Positions 11,198 through 23,513 of a DNA stretch of 64,000 nt are shown here, piece by piece; the stretch's first letter is position 1, and each line of letters starts with the position of its first letter. Where the stretch lies: NCBI GenBank assembly GCA_963281155.1, contig CAUJLY010000006.1, positions 992,001 through 1,056,000 on the forward strand, read 5' to 3'. A program made the translations under genes and the position numbers. The notes beneath the pieces are model-generated. The model did not search any database and was not told the DNA's origin. It worked only from the letters and a program-made list of their open reading frames with translations. The stretch is from Rhabditophanes sp. KR3021. Lineage: Eukaryota > Nematoda > Chromadorea > Rhabditida > Alloionematidae.

Positions 11198-12210
11198 TTA
11201 TAAATTATTAATAATGAACACTTTGGGGTTTCTAGAAGCATTCGACTTCTTAACTTCAAATTTGTATGTTCGATATAAAGTTTCAAAAGGTTTACATATA
11301 AAGTACATAAAAGCAACAATCATACACCAGGAAACTTCTGCGGCTTGTATTTTGTTATTATCCTCAAGAATCGAGATCAAATAATAAATTAAAACAACAA
11401 TAATAGGAGGTGTAGCAAATGCTATTGGCATTCCAATTGAAAAGCGCATTTCCCATATATTTGTTTCTATTCTCCTTTTAGTTTCTGCTCTAGCTGTTTT
11501 ACTCAAATGGTGTAGTTCTTTTTCAACATTGCAATAATATTTTAATATAGCAAATATAATTGTCAGGAAAGATCCGCTTCCAAAAACGAGAATAATATAA
11601 ACAAAAGGATTAGAAAATGAAACATTTAAATTCAAAATCGTTGCGTTTGTTTCTTTGAGATAATCAAAAGACCTCAAAATCTAAAATAATTTGTTAACTT
11701 ATAAAAAATAGTACAACATACTTCATTTGTTAGAACTTCATTTTCCTTTTCAGGCAATGTAATGAAAAAATAACTTAGCAAAATGTAAGCCATAGGTCCA
11801 ATTACATATGAAACTACAAAAATCAGCTTTTCAAATTTATCTGTGAACATAGTAGAACATTTCCTCACAAACACATTATATTTAACTAAGTACAAAAAAA
11901 TTATGAAGAAAGCCATAAAATATGGACACATTATAGTTACAAGAAAAAAAATAAGCTTAATATCTTCATTTTTGATATGTTTAATGGGACCATTTAAAGC
12001 AATTGAAAAATCGATACACATCGGCTGAAGTAAAACTTCCCAACAAAGTAGTAAAATTATATCAAATAATCGTGAATACTTTGTTGCGAGTGCAAAATGA
12101 GTTTGATGTTTTGGCGGTTTGAAATGTATAGTGAGAAAAGTTATTAGATTTAATATCATTGCTATTATGCCTTGGATATAAGTAAGAAGTAAAAACAATT
12201 CTATATTCAT
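11198..12210 (-). CDS. Seven-transmembrane chemoreceptor (Str-superfamily type)
   Basis: Two exons, 12210-11722 and 11680-11198, separated by a 41-base intron (GTATGT...TTTTAG) joined in phase 0, give 323 residues. Exon 1 holds helices 1-5 up to a polar loop ending PEKENEVLTNE, and exon 2 holds the rest. The conserved inner stretch between helices 5 and 6 (AETKRRIETNIWEMR) is followed by a proline-rich helix 6. The gene partly cut off at the left edge of the window has the same intron position and the same inner motif. Subfamily uncertain (srd/srh/str group). Confidence 0.7.
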
Positions 12211-12841
12211 TTCATCATAAGACGAGAAATAACTTTTAACGTTAATTCAGGATATTGATAGTGAAAACCAGGTGAATTTATATTTTAATAATTTACACAT
12301 CTTTAATAAATTTATTATTTTCATCTGGAAAGTTTCAGTCACTTGTGTAAATGAATTAAATATTCTTTTCTTTTGGTTCATGTAATCCATGCATTAATAA
12401 AATATTTCTATATTTATTTACCATTTATTAGTGACCACGGTGGTTAAATATATAGTTTTTTGGGAATTGTAGTCTATATCTCAAAAAATACATGCAGCCA
12501 AGACCCACAAAAATAGGTTTTAGAATCCTGAAGAAAAACTGAATTACAACACTATTGGATAAGACAGGACAATTTTGACATTTTTATATTTTTTCTATTT
12601 TATTCTCAATAATAATGATTTTTATGTTCCATTTTGCTTAAATAAAATAAAAAACTTTAAATTTATAATAAGCCATTTATAAAAAAAAGTATGTAGTATG
12701 CCATGTTTAAAGGTCTAGGGGGAGACGATACTGCTATAAAATCCTCTAAACTTGATAATTTATTTAAATTAATATTAATAAAGACTATTGAGTGCAAAAG
12801 GAATGTAATTGAACACGATTTGGGTACAATTCCTACACTTC
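12211..12841. other. Intergenic
   Basis: AT-rich; the upstream part of the receptor fragment that follows is not recognisable here. Confidence 0.45.
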
Positions 12842-13102
12842 ACCACCGTGAGCTTAAATATGCTTTTAATATTAAATGCAATATCGCAGGTATTTGCTTT
12901 TCAAAACAAATCAACTCCTTTAGATACGATTAGATTTATTTCTAGAATAAAAACTGTAGTCTATTATATTTTACAACCGACAATTTTTTGCATTTGCAAC
13001 TCTGATATAAGGCAATTCATTACAACAATGTTTTGTGAAAAAACAAAGGATAACGTTCAAGGTTACTGTAATTCGTTAAATTTCTATGCACATGGTTCTT
13101 AA
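12842..13102 (+). pseudogene. C-terminal fragment of an Srx-like receptor
   Basis: The frame ending at 13102 encodes helices 6-7 only: LNMLLILNAISQ, then SRIKTVVYYILQPTIF and CNSDIRQFITTMFCEKT. It is nearly identical to the end of the intact gene at 17072-17986 (SRVKTVVYYIAQPTIF, CNNDIRQFIARIFCKE). Nothing of helices 1-5 is found upstream. A recent partial duplicate or deletion remnant. Confidence 0.75.
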
Positions 13103-13488
13103 TTTGAAAGCTAGTAAATATTTATATGAGTCATATAAGTCATGCATGATGATGCCAGTGACCATTTTTTTACATTTTATGTTCAATGAATATGGCAAAT
13201 GTCAAATAATTCCCTTTAATCATTGTTTGCGAAAGACAGAATTAAGATTATTTATGCAATAAAAGTGATAATTTTGGCTTTATTGAAACCATGTATATGT
13301 TATTTAGAATGTTCGTAAGAAGCATTTATAACCGAAAATATCGTGTTAATAGAACAATTTATATAAAAAGATCATGAAAATTTTAAACTAATTTATTCAT
13401 ATTAGCTTAAGTCTATTTTTTACAAAATTGCAATTATATGTTTAAAGGTTAAGATTGATGCATACATATTCATTTATGTAAATTGTAT
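13103..13488. other. Intergenic
   Basis: Nothing recognised between the fragment and the convergent receptor gene. Confidence 0.5.
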
Positions 13489-14385
13489 TTATTTTGAGCA
13501 GCAAAGATTGTTTAGTCGAATTCTCAATTTTCCAAACCAAAAAATTCGTATATCGGAATTACAGGCAATTAATAGAATAGCCTCAAGTCCATAAAATATA
13601 GTAAGATTTGATGACGCAAATGCTTTGTAAAATACCATTTCAATCTTAAAACTGTTCTTAAAAGTCATAAAAAGAATATGAATAAAATATAAAATATTTA
13701 GAGAAATTATATGAATTGCAAACATATTTTGATTTCGGGATTTATCACATTTTTTAAAAAAGATTTTATCATTGACTTTTGAGTTTGTATAGAATTTTCT
13801 AAGTAAGAAGACATTGCAAATCATATTATTAACAGCTATTGCATATTCAATATATATATGAGTATAAAAGGTAAGTAAATCAGAACACCAATTACTTTTT
13901 ATTTTGATAGTTTTGAAATTAGGATCATAAAAGCAAATACAATCTTTGATAAAAATAAGAGGCGTCAAATCAATTAAAGCTAGTATAGGAGCTAGGCTTA
14001 TATATAATATGCAAATTGTTTTTATATTGTTGTTGTAATAAAGAACAGGAAAAAATAAAGCCAGCATTCGATTATATACAATAAGCAAATGATAAAAAAA
14101 AGTTGTTTTTATAAAGAAAGACATAATAAAGCCAGATAACAGATTAGTAAAGTCAATGTAATTTGGATCATCAGTCTGAGTTGTTAAATAATCGCCAAAA
14201 TAGTCGTAAATAAAGCGTATTGTGATAACAATAAACTCAGAAATAGCAATTACTAAACATATGTAACCATATAAATTATGGAGACTTTTAATTTTAAGAA
14301 CAGAAATGATAGCCATAATTTCAAGAATCCATGAAATAATTGGACAAATAATTTTAAAAGTATAAGAAAATGACTCCATTGACAT
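13489..14385 (-). CDS. Srx-like chemoreceptor (7TM GPCR)
   Basis: Single exon, 298 residues, seven hydrophobic segments. It carries NLYGYICL at about 37-44, VYNRMLALFFP after helix 3 (103-113) and LIACNSDIRIFW at the end of helix 7. CNSDIR also occurs in the fragment at 12842 and a close form in the gene at 17072, so this cluster arose by local duplication. Predicted chemosensory G-protein-coupled receptor; ligand unknown. Confidence 0.8.
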   Translation of the reverse strand: MSMESFSYTFKIICPIISWILEIMAIISVLKIKSLHNLYGYICLVIAISEFIVITIRFIYDYFGDYLTTQTDDPNYIDFTNLLSGFIMSFFIKTTFFYHLLIVYNRMLALFFPVLYYNNNIKTICILYISLAPILALIDLTPLIFIKDCICFYDPNFKTIKIKSNWCSDLLTFYTHIYIEYAIAVNNMICNVFLLRKFYTNSKVNDKIFFKKCDKSRNQNMFAIHIISLNILYFIHILFMTFKNSFKIEMVFYKAFASSNLTIFYGLEAILLIACNSDIRIFWFGKLRIRLNNLCCSK

Positions 14386-15477
14386 TTTTAAGTTTTAAAA
14401 TGAAATGTTTAAACAAATAATTTAAATAAAATTTTGATTACTAAATAGTTCTCATAAATATCTTTTATATCAAGTGTATTTCCGCAGTAATGTATTGACG
14501 TGTTAAAAGACAATAGATATTTGATTATTGCGTGTGTATTAAAAAGTAAGCAACTTCCCTTTTGGAAAATATATGTACTGTAAGCGATAATTAAAATTAA
14601 TATCAACGGATATATTTTAAAATATTGTCAAAGAATCAAAAAAAATTATTTACGAAATCAAATGATATCACAAAAATGACTTATTTTTGCTTACTCATTT
14701 TACCACCTTTACAATTGGCTTTTGAATTTATAACAATGATATTTTATTTGATAGTTTGAACATGCGCAATAAACCTGATAAGAATAAGGGATAATGCAGG
14801 TTTGTCTAGATCTTTACTTCCTTGTATTAACAATAGCTAACGGATTTGTATATAATATTTATTCGACAAACAGTTTTATTACACAAAAACTACATATTAA
14901 CATATGTCAAATATAGAAACTTTAATCCATCACACTTTACCATTTATAATAAAAATACAATTGTCATTTTTTTGTTGCAGCAATATTGTTTGCGTGATAA
15001 TAATCTTTTCTCTTACTTTTCAAAGGTTGATCAGGTAATTTTAATCAAACTTCGAGATATGACTCACAATAGCAATAGTACAATATTTTAATATTCTTTA
15101 GAAATTATAAAAACAAACTTCGAATTTATGCATTTCCTTCTTAGCTATTGTGTGTAACTAATAAATTTAAAACATGTTTACCATTTACTTTTGTTTAATC
15201 TCATTAAAAAACTACATGTGATATTTATTTTATTCCTTTTCAATAAAATATGAGTGTTATGTTTCCTTCAAAATCACTATATGAAATAAATCAGGAAAAA
15301 ACACAAAAATTTCCTTGTCTAAATGTTTTACTTTTTAAATTATATCCAGGAAGGATAAATGTCATGTAATAAAGTACAAAAAATGAGTATAACTTCATCC
15401 AAATCATATTATTTAGCCATAAATGTAAATATGATTAGGTTTCTAATATTTGATATTTTTATTTGAATGTTTTCAGT
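14386..15477. other. Intergenic with a degenerate duplicate of the sequence upstream of the 17072 receptor
   Basis: About 15205-15260 (ACTACATG, then GATATT, TTTCAATAAA, GAGTGTT) resembles 16873-16925 in the same order, so the spacer ahead of the 17072 receptor seems to have been duplicated along with receptor sequence. No gene is supported. Confidence 0.35.
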
Positions 15478-15995
15478 AGTCTTGCTTGATTATAGTCCCA
15501 ATTGCGAAGTATTTGAAATTGTTTTTTGTAACCTAGTCCACTCAAACTAATTTTTTCTAATGTATTGATCTTTATATTTAATATTAATTCTGATAATATA
15601 TCGTCATTTTCACCCCATATTAAATTATTAAAAAGGAATGAAATTTGAATTGTTCTTGATGTAAAATCAAAAAAATTATTTAATAATAAAAATAAGAATT
15701 TTCAACGAATTCAAAATATATATAAAGAAATAGTATTTTGTCTATTAAGTTTCTAAATTCATCATTCGCTTTGAAATGAAAACTTTGAATGCGGCCCATA
15801 AATTCATTCCCAGTACGTCTTAAAATAATACAACACAAATTTTCATTCTTCTCATTTATAATTCATGTGACAGGTATTTCACCAGTTCTTTAAAATGTTC
15901 TTTAGATAATAAAGACAATTGTGAAAGATTTTTAAAGGTTGGAACACATTTACTAAATACATGTTCAATCACGAGGGCTTTGTCCATGTTAGCAG
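15478..15995 (-). pseudogene. Decayed LRR-like family gene
   Basis: On the minus strand, a stretch from about 15980 reads MDKALVIEHVFSKC..TFKNLSQLSLLSKEHFKEL and then stops. A shift of frame gives ENLCCIILRRTGNEFMGRIQ. Farther on (15660-15478) comes GENDDILSELI...INTLEKISLSGLGY. The leucine spacing and order match the LRR-like family (intact copy 41755-43312). At least one frameshift and several stops rule out a product. Confidence 0.45.
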
Positions 15996-16149
15996 CATTT
16001 GTAGACGAATATATAGTGAAATGATTTGAAATAAAATAGGAATAATAAAGGACGTTATTAATAATAAGATGGTGTCGTTTATAGTCTCTTAAAATAATAG
16101 GCTGAACGAAAACTGTGTTTAATAGATTACTCCATAAGATTATCCATCA

Positions 16150-16315
16150 TTCCGCATTCTTATTTAAATTTATCAGTGTGAATGACTTCATTTTGCTATA
16201 GATCATTTTAAAGACTGATATAAAGCAATTTATAACACAAATGTTTTGGTTAATGAGAAAATATTCACACGAATGTTATTGTAATTCTTACATCATGAAA
16301 ACATATTTTTAATTG
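16150..16315 (+). pseudogene. Very short Srx-like receptor tail relic
   Basis: Around 16210-16310 the sequence reads KTDIKQFITQMFW...ECYCNSYIM. This lines up with CNSDIRQFITTMF...GYCNS in the fragment at 12842-13102. Only the end of helix 7 and the tail survive. Confidence 0.5.
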
Positions 16316-17031
16316 TATTCTGATATTTATAAATATCCTGAAAATTACATAAACTCAAATTGCATGTATGCTCTTAAAAAACTCATTAAAAGGTAAATTT
16401 TTGTTCTTACCTTTTAAACAATTTCATCAACTTTTCAAATAAACTTATCGTGGTCATTATGTAAATAACCTTTTTGGTATAGATAGACATATATAATCAC
16501 TCATTATTAACACACAATAAATAAAAGACACTTGGTTGATATCTTTGGATTAAACCGCCGCTCATCAAAAACACTTAATTAATAATAATGCACCCTTTCG
16601 AGAGTTACCTCTTAAATACTCGCTACGTCATCGTCCATCGACCAACTACATGTGTTGTTACCGACTACTCATGACAAAACTACAAAACGTTGCTCCAATC
16701 ATGTTATTCACATATGAGTAATGGTACATTTAACTTTTACATTATGTGAATATTCCTTGGAAATTATATAATGAACTTCACATTTGCGGATTTCCTACTT
16801 AATCTCAGCATGAAACCAAGAATATAAAAAAATATGTTTATAATATTGTGTTTGTTTAAATCTGATTTTAGCACTACATGGGATATTACCGAATATTTCA
16901 ATAAAGAAGGAGTGTTCATATTTAGATGGCATAAAATAAATAATACGAACTCATTAAACTTCCTTGTTTATAACTTATCCCTCTTTAATGATACAGTTAA
17001 TGAGAATAGAAAAAATTGAATAAATTAACAA
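16316..17031. other. Intergenic, including an unexplained open frame at 16834-17019
   Basis: The frame starts at an ATG and reads TTWDITEYFNKEGVFIF, with no recognised family. Part of it is duplicated in degenerate form near 15205. It could be a leader exon, a relic or spacer; I do not call it a gene. Confidence 0.3.
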
Positions 17032-17039
17032 TATAAACT
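17032..17039 (+). promoter_or_regulatory. TATA-like element before the 17072 receptor
   Basis: TATAAACT, 33 bases before the ATG. A TTACAG acceptor-like site at 17058-17063 also lies 8 bases before the ATG and could be a trans-splice site instead. Confidence 0.3.
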
Positions 17040-17071
17040 TTTGGGAAATCTTATTAATTACAGAGACAGAT

Positions 17072-17986
17072 ATGTCTAATTTCTTAACATTTGACATTGT
17101 TATTTTTGTGATAATGAACATTGCACTTCTATTACATATCATACTTTCACTTGCAATATTCAAATCACCGCATCTAAAAAATTGTTATGGCTATCTAATG
17201 CAAGTTTTGATTTTGTCCGACAATGTTAATGTTACAATCACTGCATATTTTATGTATATGAGAGTTTATTTTCCTTCTGTATTTGATGAATCTTTAATTA
17301 AAATATTTGATGATATTTTATCGCCATTGAGTTTTATGTTTAAACGAACGTTTTTATTATGCCATTTATTTTTGAGTATAAACAGATTTCTTTCTATTTA
17401 TATTCCGATTAGTTATCAAAGAATATTTACAAAGAGAAATACAACAATTTTAATATGGTTGATCATTTTGGCTCCCATGGTATCTATTCCTCCAATGTTT
17501 TTCATTGATAACTGCAATCTTGTATTTATCCCACAATATGAAACTTTTATTTCTCCTGGTAATTTATGCTCCTTAATACAAATGTCATACTTGTACTCCT
17601 ATTTTACCTATTTAATTGGATCTTCATGCTTTGTACTAGACTTATTTATGCTGAAAAAATTATTCCAATTAAAAAAGAGAATAAATGTAAACGTTAAATG
17701 GCTGGATCAAAGCGAAAACCGATATGCCATTAGTTGTATTTCCATAAACATCCTGTTAATATTGAATACTATAGTACAGATATATCTCTTTCAAAATAAA
17801 GCGATGAGTTTAGAATCAATTAGAATAATCTCAAGGGTTAAAACTGTGGTGTATTATATTGCACAACCGACAATTTTTTTCGTCTGCAATAATGATATAA
17901 GGCAATTCATAGCAAGAATATTTTGTAAAGAACTAAGGAGAATGTCTAAAATTACAGTAATTCGTCAATCACTAAGAATAAAATAA
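17072..17986 (+). CDS. Srx-like chemoreceptor (7TM GPCR)
   Basis: Single exon, 304 residues, seven hydrophobic segments. Motifs are NCYGYLMQ at about 37-44, SINRFLSIYIP after helix 3 (102-112), and a helix 7/tail block TVVYYIAQPTIFFVCNNDIRQF. This block is repeated in the fragments at 12842 and 16150, which makes this gene the best intact representative of the local family. Predicted chemosensory receptor with unknown ligand. Confidence 0.82.
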   Translation: MSNFLTFDIVIFVIMNIALLLHIILSLAIFKSPHLKNCYGYLMQVLILSDNVNVTITAYFMYMRVYFPSVFDESLIKIFDDILSPLSFMFKRTFLLCHLFLSINRFLSIYIPISYQRIFTKRNTTILIWLIILAPMVSIPPMFFIDNCNLVFIPQYETFISPGNLCSLIQMSYLYSYFTYLIGSSCFVLDLFMLKKLFQLKKRINVNVKWLDQSENRYAISCISINILLILNTIVQIYLFQNKAMSLESIRIISRVKTVVYYIAQPTIFFVCNNDIRQFIARIFCKELRRMSKITVIRQSLRIK

Positions 17987-18954
17987 AAAATGGGATAATT
18001 GTATGAAGTTGTTCACAAATATCTAATTCTATTAACGTATTTATAAAATATTTTTATTTTAATGTTTGATATAAAAATGTTATATTCTAGGTAAAAAATC
18101 CTATTTCGAAACCTAGATTGTAGTAATGAGTCATACAATAATTGAAAGTGTTAGTGATAAGGGTAATTAAGAAGCCACACCTGACAATTTTTATGATTTC
18201 TGCATAAATGTATAAAAATTGATATCAATTGATCTTGAGGTACTGTTTAGAGGATCAATAAGTTAAGGAAATATTTATTTACTTAAGGAATTTCTGATTA
18301 ATATACCTAGTAGTAGATTACCAAATTTTATTTTAATGCTTTGTTAAAAAATTAGGAAAAATAGAAAAGCAAATAAAAAGACTTAAGACCAATAAATGCC
18401 ACGCTTTTCAAAATCACTTTGAACCCATGCAGTCATAATCAGAATAATTATTGTTGAATCTTTTTTACATACAATAATTGTCTCTTATATTAAATCAAAT
18501 GAAAATTTAATTATACTAAACTTATTATTTCGAGACACGAAATGTGATTATTTTCAATTTTGATCATGTTGTTAGTCCACATATGTTTATGTATAACAGA
18601 AAAAGGTAAATGAGTATATTAAGAATATGGCAAAACAATAGTTAGACTTAATAAGAGAAGCCAACTTAAACTCTAAATTACAATCGTTCTGTTATAATAT
18701 AAACAAATACACTTCTTAATGAAAGCGCCCAACGATCAAAAGTTGTTTTGCGGCACATATTAATTACTGTTTTAAACGAAATGTTGAATAATAGTCAAAA
18801 TATATACATGTTCTGATTCATTTAGGTAAAAAAACAGATTCATTTTGTGGTCTAGTTTTGGACTATTTTTGGGTTATTTTCGGATAAATTATGGCCTATT
18901 TGTGGCATAGTCTAGTTTAAAAAATAGACTGGTCTTGTCTGTTTGATTCTACTC
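17987..18954. other. Intergenic
   Basis: AT-rich, nothing supported. A short run at 18840-18930 is locally richer in G and contains imperfect repeats of a TGG.CTA.TTTT type. Confidence 0.5.
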
Positions 18955-19215
18955 TATATAATTCTTAAATTCCGTAAATTAGTTAGTTTGTTAGTTATTC
19001 CGTTACATTTTTAAACGCCTCCAACGGCCGCTAAAAAAGAGATATTTAAAATCAGTTTAATGATTTAGATACATCGTGAGTATGTATTTTGAATGGCTAA
19101 CGAAATTTTGAACTTTGTACAAATGTCTTCTGGGAATCCGCCTTGGACTACTTTTCCGTAAAAGTGTTCACGCCAGTTTTTAGAACGGAAAAACTGAGTC
19201 TACTGACATACACAA
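18955..19215. repeat. Interspersed repeat, copy A
   Basis: Shares ordered blocks with 24340-24660: AAATTCCGTAAAT near the start, CCTCCA.CG.C.GC then AAAAAAGAGATAT in the middle, and CCAGTTT, AAAACTGAGT, then TGACATA near the end. Copies A and B are clearly related over their whole length of about 260-320 bases. Element type unknown. Confidence 0.6.
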
Positions 19216-19604
19216 CAAAATCAGACGTCAAAGGAGATCGACCCTTTATATTCTCTATATCTCTTAAATTTTAACATTAGTTTGTACATTTTTATGCAAT
19301 AAACGTTATGCAGGCATATAATCTCTGCAGTACAAACTTGGATCAACACTTGAAAATACAGCTTGTGGGTGTCAAGGACTTAAATCTCCTTTTAAAAATA
19401 TTATCAATATATGCAGCATTAAAGACATGTAAAATGTGTACATTTGATAAACATTCCTGATTGGGAATTATATCTTCAAATTTTAAGTTCTGAATAAGCA
19501 ATTTAAGATGCTTAAATTTAATTGTTTCTTTTATGTGCTATTGTATTGATAAATAATAAGTATAAGTTTTATCTTTGATATTTATTTTGAAATTAAATGA
19601 ATAT
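19216..19604. other. Intergenic, downstream of the UGT gene
   Basis: No gene or RNA recognised. Confidence 0.5.
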
Positions 19605-21337
19605 TTAATCTGATTTCTTTTCAATAGACACAACTACCTTTTTGCCAAAGCATTTTCTAAACACTTTTACAATAATAAATCCAATTATAAATATTACTAA
19701 AGCTAAAGTGAATAAAATAACCGCCCAAATATCAAACATTTGAAATTGAAACCAATACAAAGATTGTCCTTGCATATTTAAGTGAGGAAGTTTTCCAAAT
19801 TTAGCAGCAAATTCAACTGAGTTAATAAATAATTGTGTACTATTGTATGGGCGATTTCTAATCATATCTCCTATTCTTTTTGAATTTCTAGCAAGATCTT
19901 TATCTTCTAATAATTTTTTAACCGATGCGGATAATTTGTGTGTAACGAGTTCATCTTTATATAAGGTTATACCGAAGCCAATCTTTTCAGCTATTTTGCT
20001 GTTTCTGTATTGATCAGCAAACAGGGGAATTACTAGTAATTTTTTGCCAGTGTGAGCTGCTTCAGAAATTGAATTTAGACCTCCCTAAAATGATTAATTA
20101 ATAAAATATAAATAATGGCCTTACATGGGTAATAAATGCAGTCAACAAATCATCAGCTAAAATATCAGTTTGAGGTAAATATTCTGATAAATAAACATTT
20201 GGTAAATTCTTGGCAGTTCCGTCCTTTGGATTCTCATACTAAAAAATAAATAAACAAAAATGTAATTGCAACTTTACCTTCCAAATAAATGTTACATCAG
20301 GAAATGCGGCAAATGTTTCAAGAAAAGCCGTTTTTACAGACAATGGCATATCAACTGATTTACAATTCGTACCAAAACTAACCAGTATATTATACTTTCT
20401 TTTCCTTAAAATTGTAGCCCATTCCTCACTTACAGGCTTAGCTTTTTCAATACTAAAACCACCTACTTGGACAATTTTACCAATACGCGGAGTTGTAAAA
20501 TCAACAAACTCATCGGCATTCGAAATATGGAAAGATGAATCTCTAAATTGTTGTTCTATATCAACAAAGCCTTTCCCGTATTTTTCATCAAAAATATCTT
20601 GATGAAGGGCGGTCATTTTTCCAGACAAAATTTCAGTTAAATGATAACTAACAAAATTTTTAAATCTATTTCCAAATAAATCCATTTCATGATCTCCAAA
20701 TCCCGCATGTATAGTTGGAACTTGCGAAACAGGATAGGCTAGACCAAAGTTCTTGTAATGTGAAGAAAAGAGTCCTCCAGCAAACATGGAAACATATGCA
20801 TCAATATTAAAGACTTTAAATAACCCAAATGAAAACATATCTAGTGATTCAGTTATTCCTAAATCAAATTTCTCCTTCTTAATATATTCAATTAATGTTT
20901 CATTAGATAACACATGATGTGCCATTGAACTAGTAAGTTTTTTAAATATTTTTGACATTTTTAAAAAATTCAATGGATTATTTGTATTTGCAACCCACAA
21001 ACTAGATTTAAATTCATCAAATTGTTTTGAACTTTCAACGGCATCTTTATTGTCTTCAAGTGTAATTACTTTGGCCAATTTAGTTCCTGTGATTTTAAGA
21101 TCATGCTCTAATGGTAGCATCAAACATGTCACATCTAATCCAGCTCTTACGAGTATATCTGTCAAAATATTATATACTTCCAACAAAAAGACTCTTACCA
21201 GCAGATTTTCCCATAAAATTAACATGTGATTTTCCTATTTGAGGAACAATAAATAGAATCTTCATTGGTTTGGTCGCTGTAACTATACATATTACCACCA
21301 ATATGTAAAACAAACATGAAATAATAATTTTGCTCAT
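19605..21337 (-). CDS. UDP-glucuronosyltransferase
   Basis: Four exons, 21337-21199, 21158-20278, 20238-20125 and 20084-19605, give 537 residues, the usual length for a UGT. A signal peptide (about 1-22) is followed by PMKILFIVPQIGKSHVNFMGKSAD, the typical acceptor-domain start. The UDP-sugar-binding half contains FITHGGLNSISEA (residues 375-387) and PLFADQYRNS. A membrane anchor (about 498-520) and a tail ending KKSD, a dilysine ER-retrieval signal, place the enzyme in the ER with its catalytic part in the lumen. It transfers a sugar from a UDP-sugar to small lipophilic molecules. The TTG-started extension to 21361 is not needed; the ATG at 21337 sits 1 base after an AG that looks like a trans-splice acceptor. 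Lies beside MRP and GGT genes on the same strand. Confidence 0.88.
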
Positions 21338-21361
21338 TCTATCAATAAACAGATCCTTCAA

Positions 21362-21641
21362 ACATTTAGTTCCTTTTATATCATTACCTTATCAATGTAA
21401 GCTTTGCAATCACATGTACTACTACGTATTAAGTAAAAGATACATAATAAATCACAATAAGTTTTCCTTAGTATCACAAAAGTAACATGAAATAGATTTA
21501 AATACATCAGTTACAAATGTCTTTATGTGCATTATGTTATTTTACTATACATACTCCAATCAGATGTCTCAAAATAAGAAAAAGACCAGGACAAATTTTT
21601 ATAAACACAAAATAGAAAGCATAATTTATTACAGTCTTAAA
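21362..21641. other. Spacer upstream of the UGT gene
   Basis: No promoter element could be singled out. Confidence 0.4.
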
Positions 21642-21776
21642 ATGAATTTCCTGAGTAACAAAGCTGCTTTCAAAACAACTCTGGCTCAACCTCATTTATT
21701 AAGTTCCTGTGCCAAAGATATCTTTACAATAAATAATGGAATTCCATTTATTGTTCAAAATGTTTCTCTACCCTAG
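21642..21776 (+). pseudogene. N-terminal fragment of an LRR-like family gene
   Basis: ATG frame of 44 codons with LAQPHLLSSCAKDIFTIN. It aligns with LQQPHILGMCAKHIYTKE at the start of the intact gene at 41755. No second exon follows. Probably a relic, possibly a first exon duplicated alone. Confidence 0.45.
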
Positions 21777-22432
21777 ACAATTCTTGTGGAATAAATGTAC
21801 TACAGGTCGAAACAGGAATTTGTGCGTCAGTATTAACTAAAAGTATATAAAATACTAATATCTTTTTAAAGATACATTGCATTATTTTTAAAACAGACGA
21901 TGGCTATTAACTACACTAAGCCAGTTGAAAAATTGGACCAAAAATCTTCAAAAATACACTCCAAGATGAAAATGTATTGATTTGATGTTTCTACCAATCT
22001 AGAAATTTAGAAAACGGTTTATTTTTATACAGTGATTAGTGCTTCCCAGAATTATGACTAATATGCTATAAAATGCCTGAGATAGAAGCATGAAATGGTT
22101 GTTTTCTGAATCTTTATCAAAAGTCAAATAATAAAATCATTCCCATTTGACGTGGTTTTAAGTGATCTATCCAATTCCAAAATGGATGAGAGCGAAATTC
22201 ATTTTTGATCAAGTTACGAGACATTTTCTAAGAATTTATATAAAAATAGTAACTTTAACGTTAAATCAATTGACTTATGGAAGTCCTAGCATGACATTGC
22301 CTGACTTCACAAAAGTTTAACCCCTGTCTTGCTAAAATTTCAGCATGAAGTTGACTGACTCAAGTACATTCAATCTTAAATTTATTTACGATGGATAATA
22401 TAATAAGAAACAAAATAATGAGTAAAATATTT
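21777..22432. other. Intergenic
   Basis: Nothing supported. Confidence 0.5.
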
Positions 22433-23513
22433 TTATTTACTGGGTATCGGTGTGACCATGGTTATTTTTTGATGCACATTGTTTGGTTTTCTGATTTTTA
22501 CCCATATTTTTTGGACATACTCCTCCCAAATGCACGCTCGTATTGTTGGATTAAGATATCCTAATACAAAAGCTCCTACTCCATGACTCATTATCCAGAC
22601 GAGCTCTCCGGCAATTATGATTGCATCGTTAGTAGGCAAATATTGAAAATATATCTAAAATATATTTATAAAAAGTAAAATAAGTCCATTAACTTACGTA
22701 TACTGTCCCTGTCAAAAAAGTGGCTACACATAGCAAAAATGATTGCAATAACAACGATTGCTGAGCTTTTGTCATTTGTATGTCTTCTGCAGTAGTTTTA
22801 TATTTGACGAAAAAAACAGTACAGATAATGGCATAGAGTAATGGTAACACTATAGCTATTGCAATGTTGTGAATAGCGTGAGGGAAATTAATATAATGAT
22901 TAGAATGATCAAAATGTGACAATTGTACTCTTTCTTGTACTTTAGGGATGTCAACGTAAGGGTCAAAAAACATGGCATAATGTTTTCCGGTAAACAACAT
23001 TGGAGGAAAAAAGTTGGCTATGAACAAGCCGTATAAGAAACTTATAATAATCCAAAGAAGAATTTTTCTGCCTTCAAATAAAAATCTTGATAATGCTTTG
23101 TTCGTAGTTTCCAAAAGCCTATTGAAAGCTAGAAGTACGCATAATAGTGTGCATGTATACCACCCAACATGAGATGCTCCTCCTGTAAAATAAACAAGAA
23201 AAAATGATGTACATAAAACATCGCCACGAATTGATAGATAGCCCAAAGTTGGTCCAATGATAAGTAGTGTAAATACATCCATTATAGCTAGTGATAACAT
23301 TATTGGATAGCACGAAGATACAGATAAAAACTCTTTTCTTGACAAAATTATAATCACAGGAACATAGACAATTAAAAATATGGATGCTAAAATAGTGTAT
23401 GTCAAACCAACTACTAAGCTAGGGTTTCTTTCTGCTTCCCATTCTTCTTTAGTTAACATGTCACATGAATAATATTCTTTTAAGAAGCTAGGTAAAAAAT
23501 TTAATGCAAACAT
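22433..23513 (-). CDS. Srt-like chemoreceptor (7TM GPCR)
   Basis: Exons 23513-22698 and 22654-22433 join in phase 0 across a 43-base intron, giving 345 residues. The extracellular start with YYSCDM followed by RNPSLVVGLTYT (29-40) and VPVIIILSRK is characteristic of the nematode Srt family. FNRLLE follows helix 3 (130-135). The end of helix 7 reads AFVLGYLNPTIR, again Srt-like. The last exon adds a basic tail. Predicted chemosensory receptor with unknown ligand. Lies between the UGT and ABCC genes on the same strand but has no functional link to them. Confidence 0.8.
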
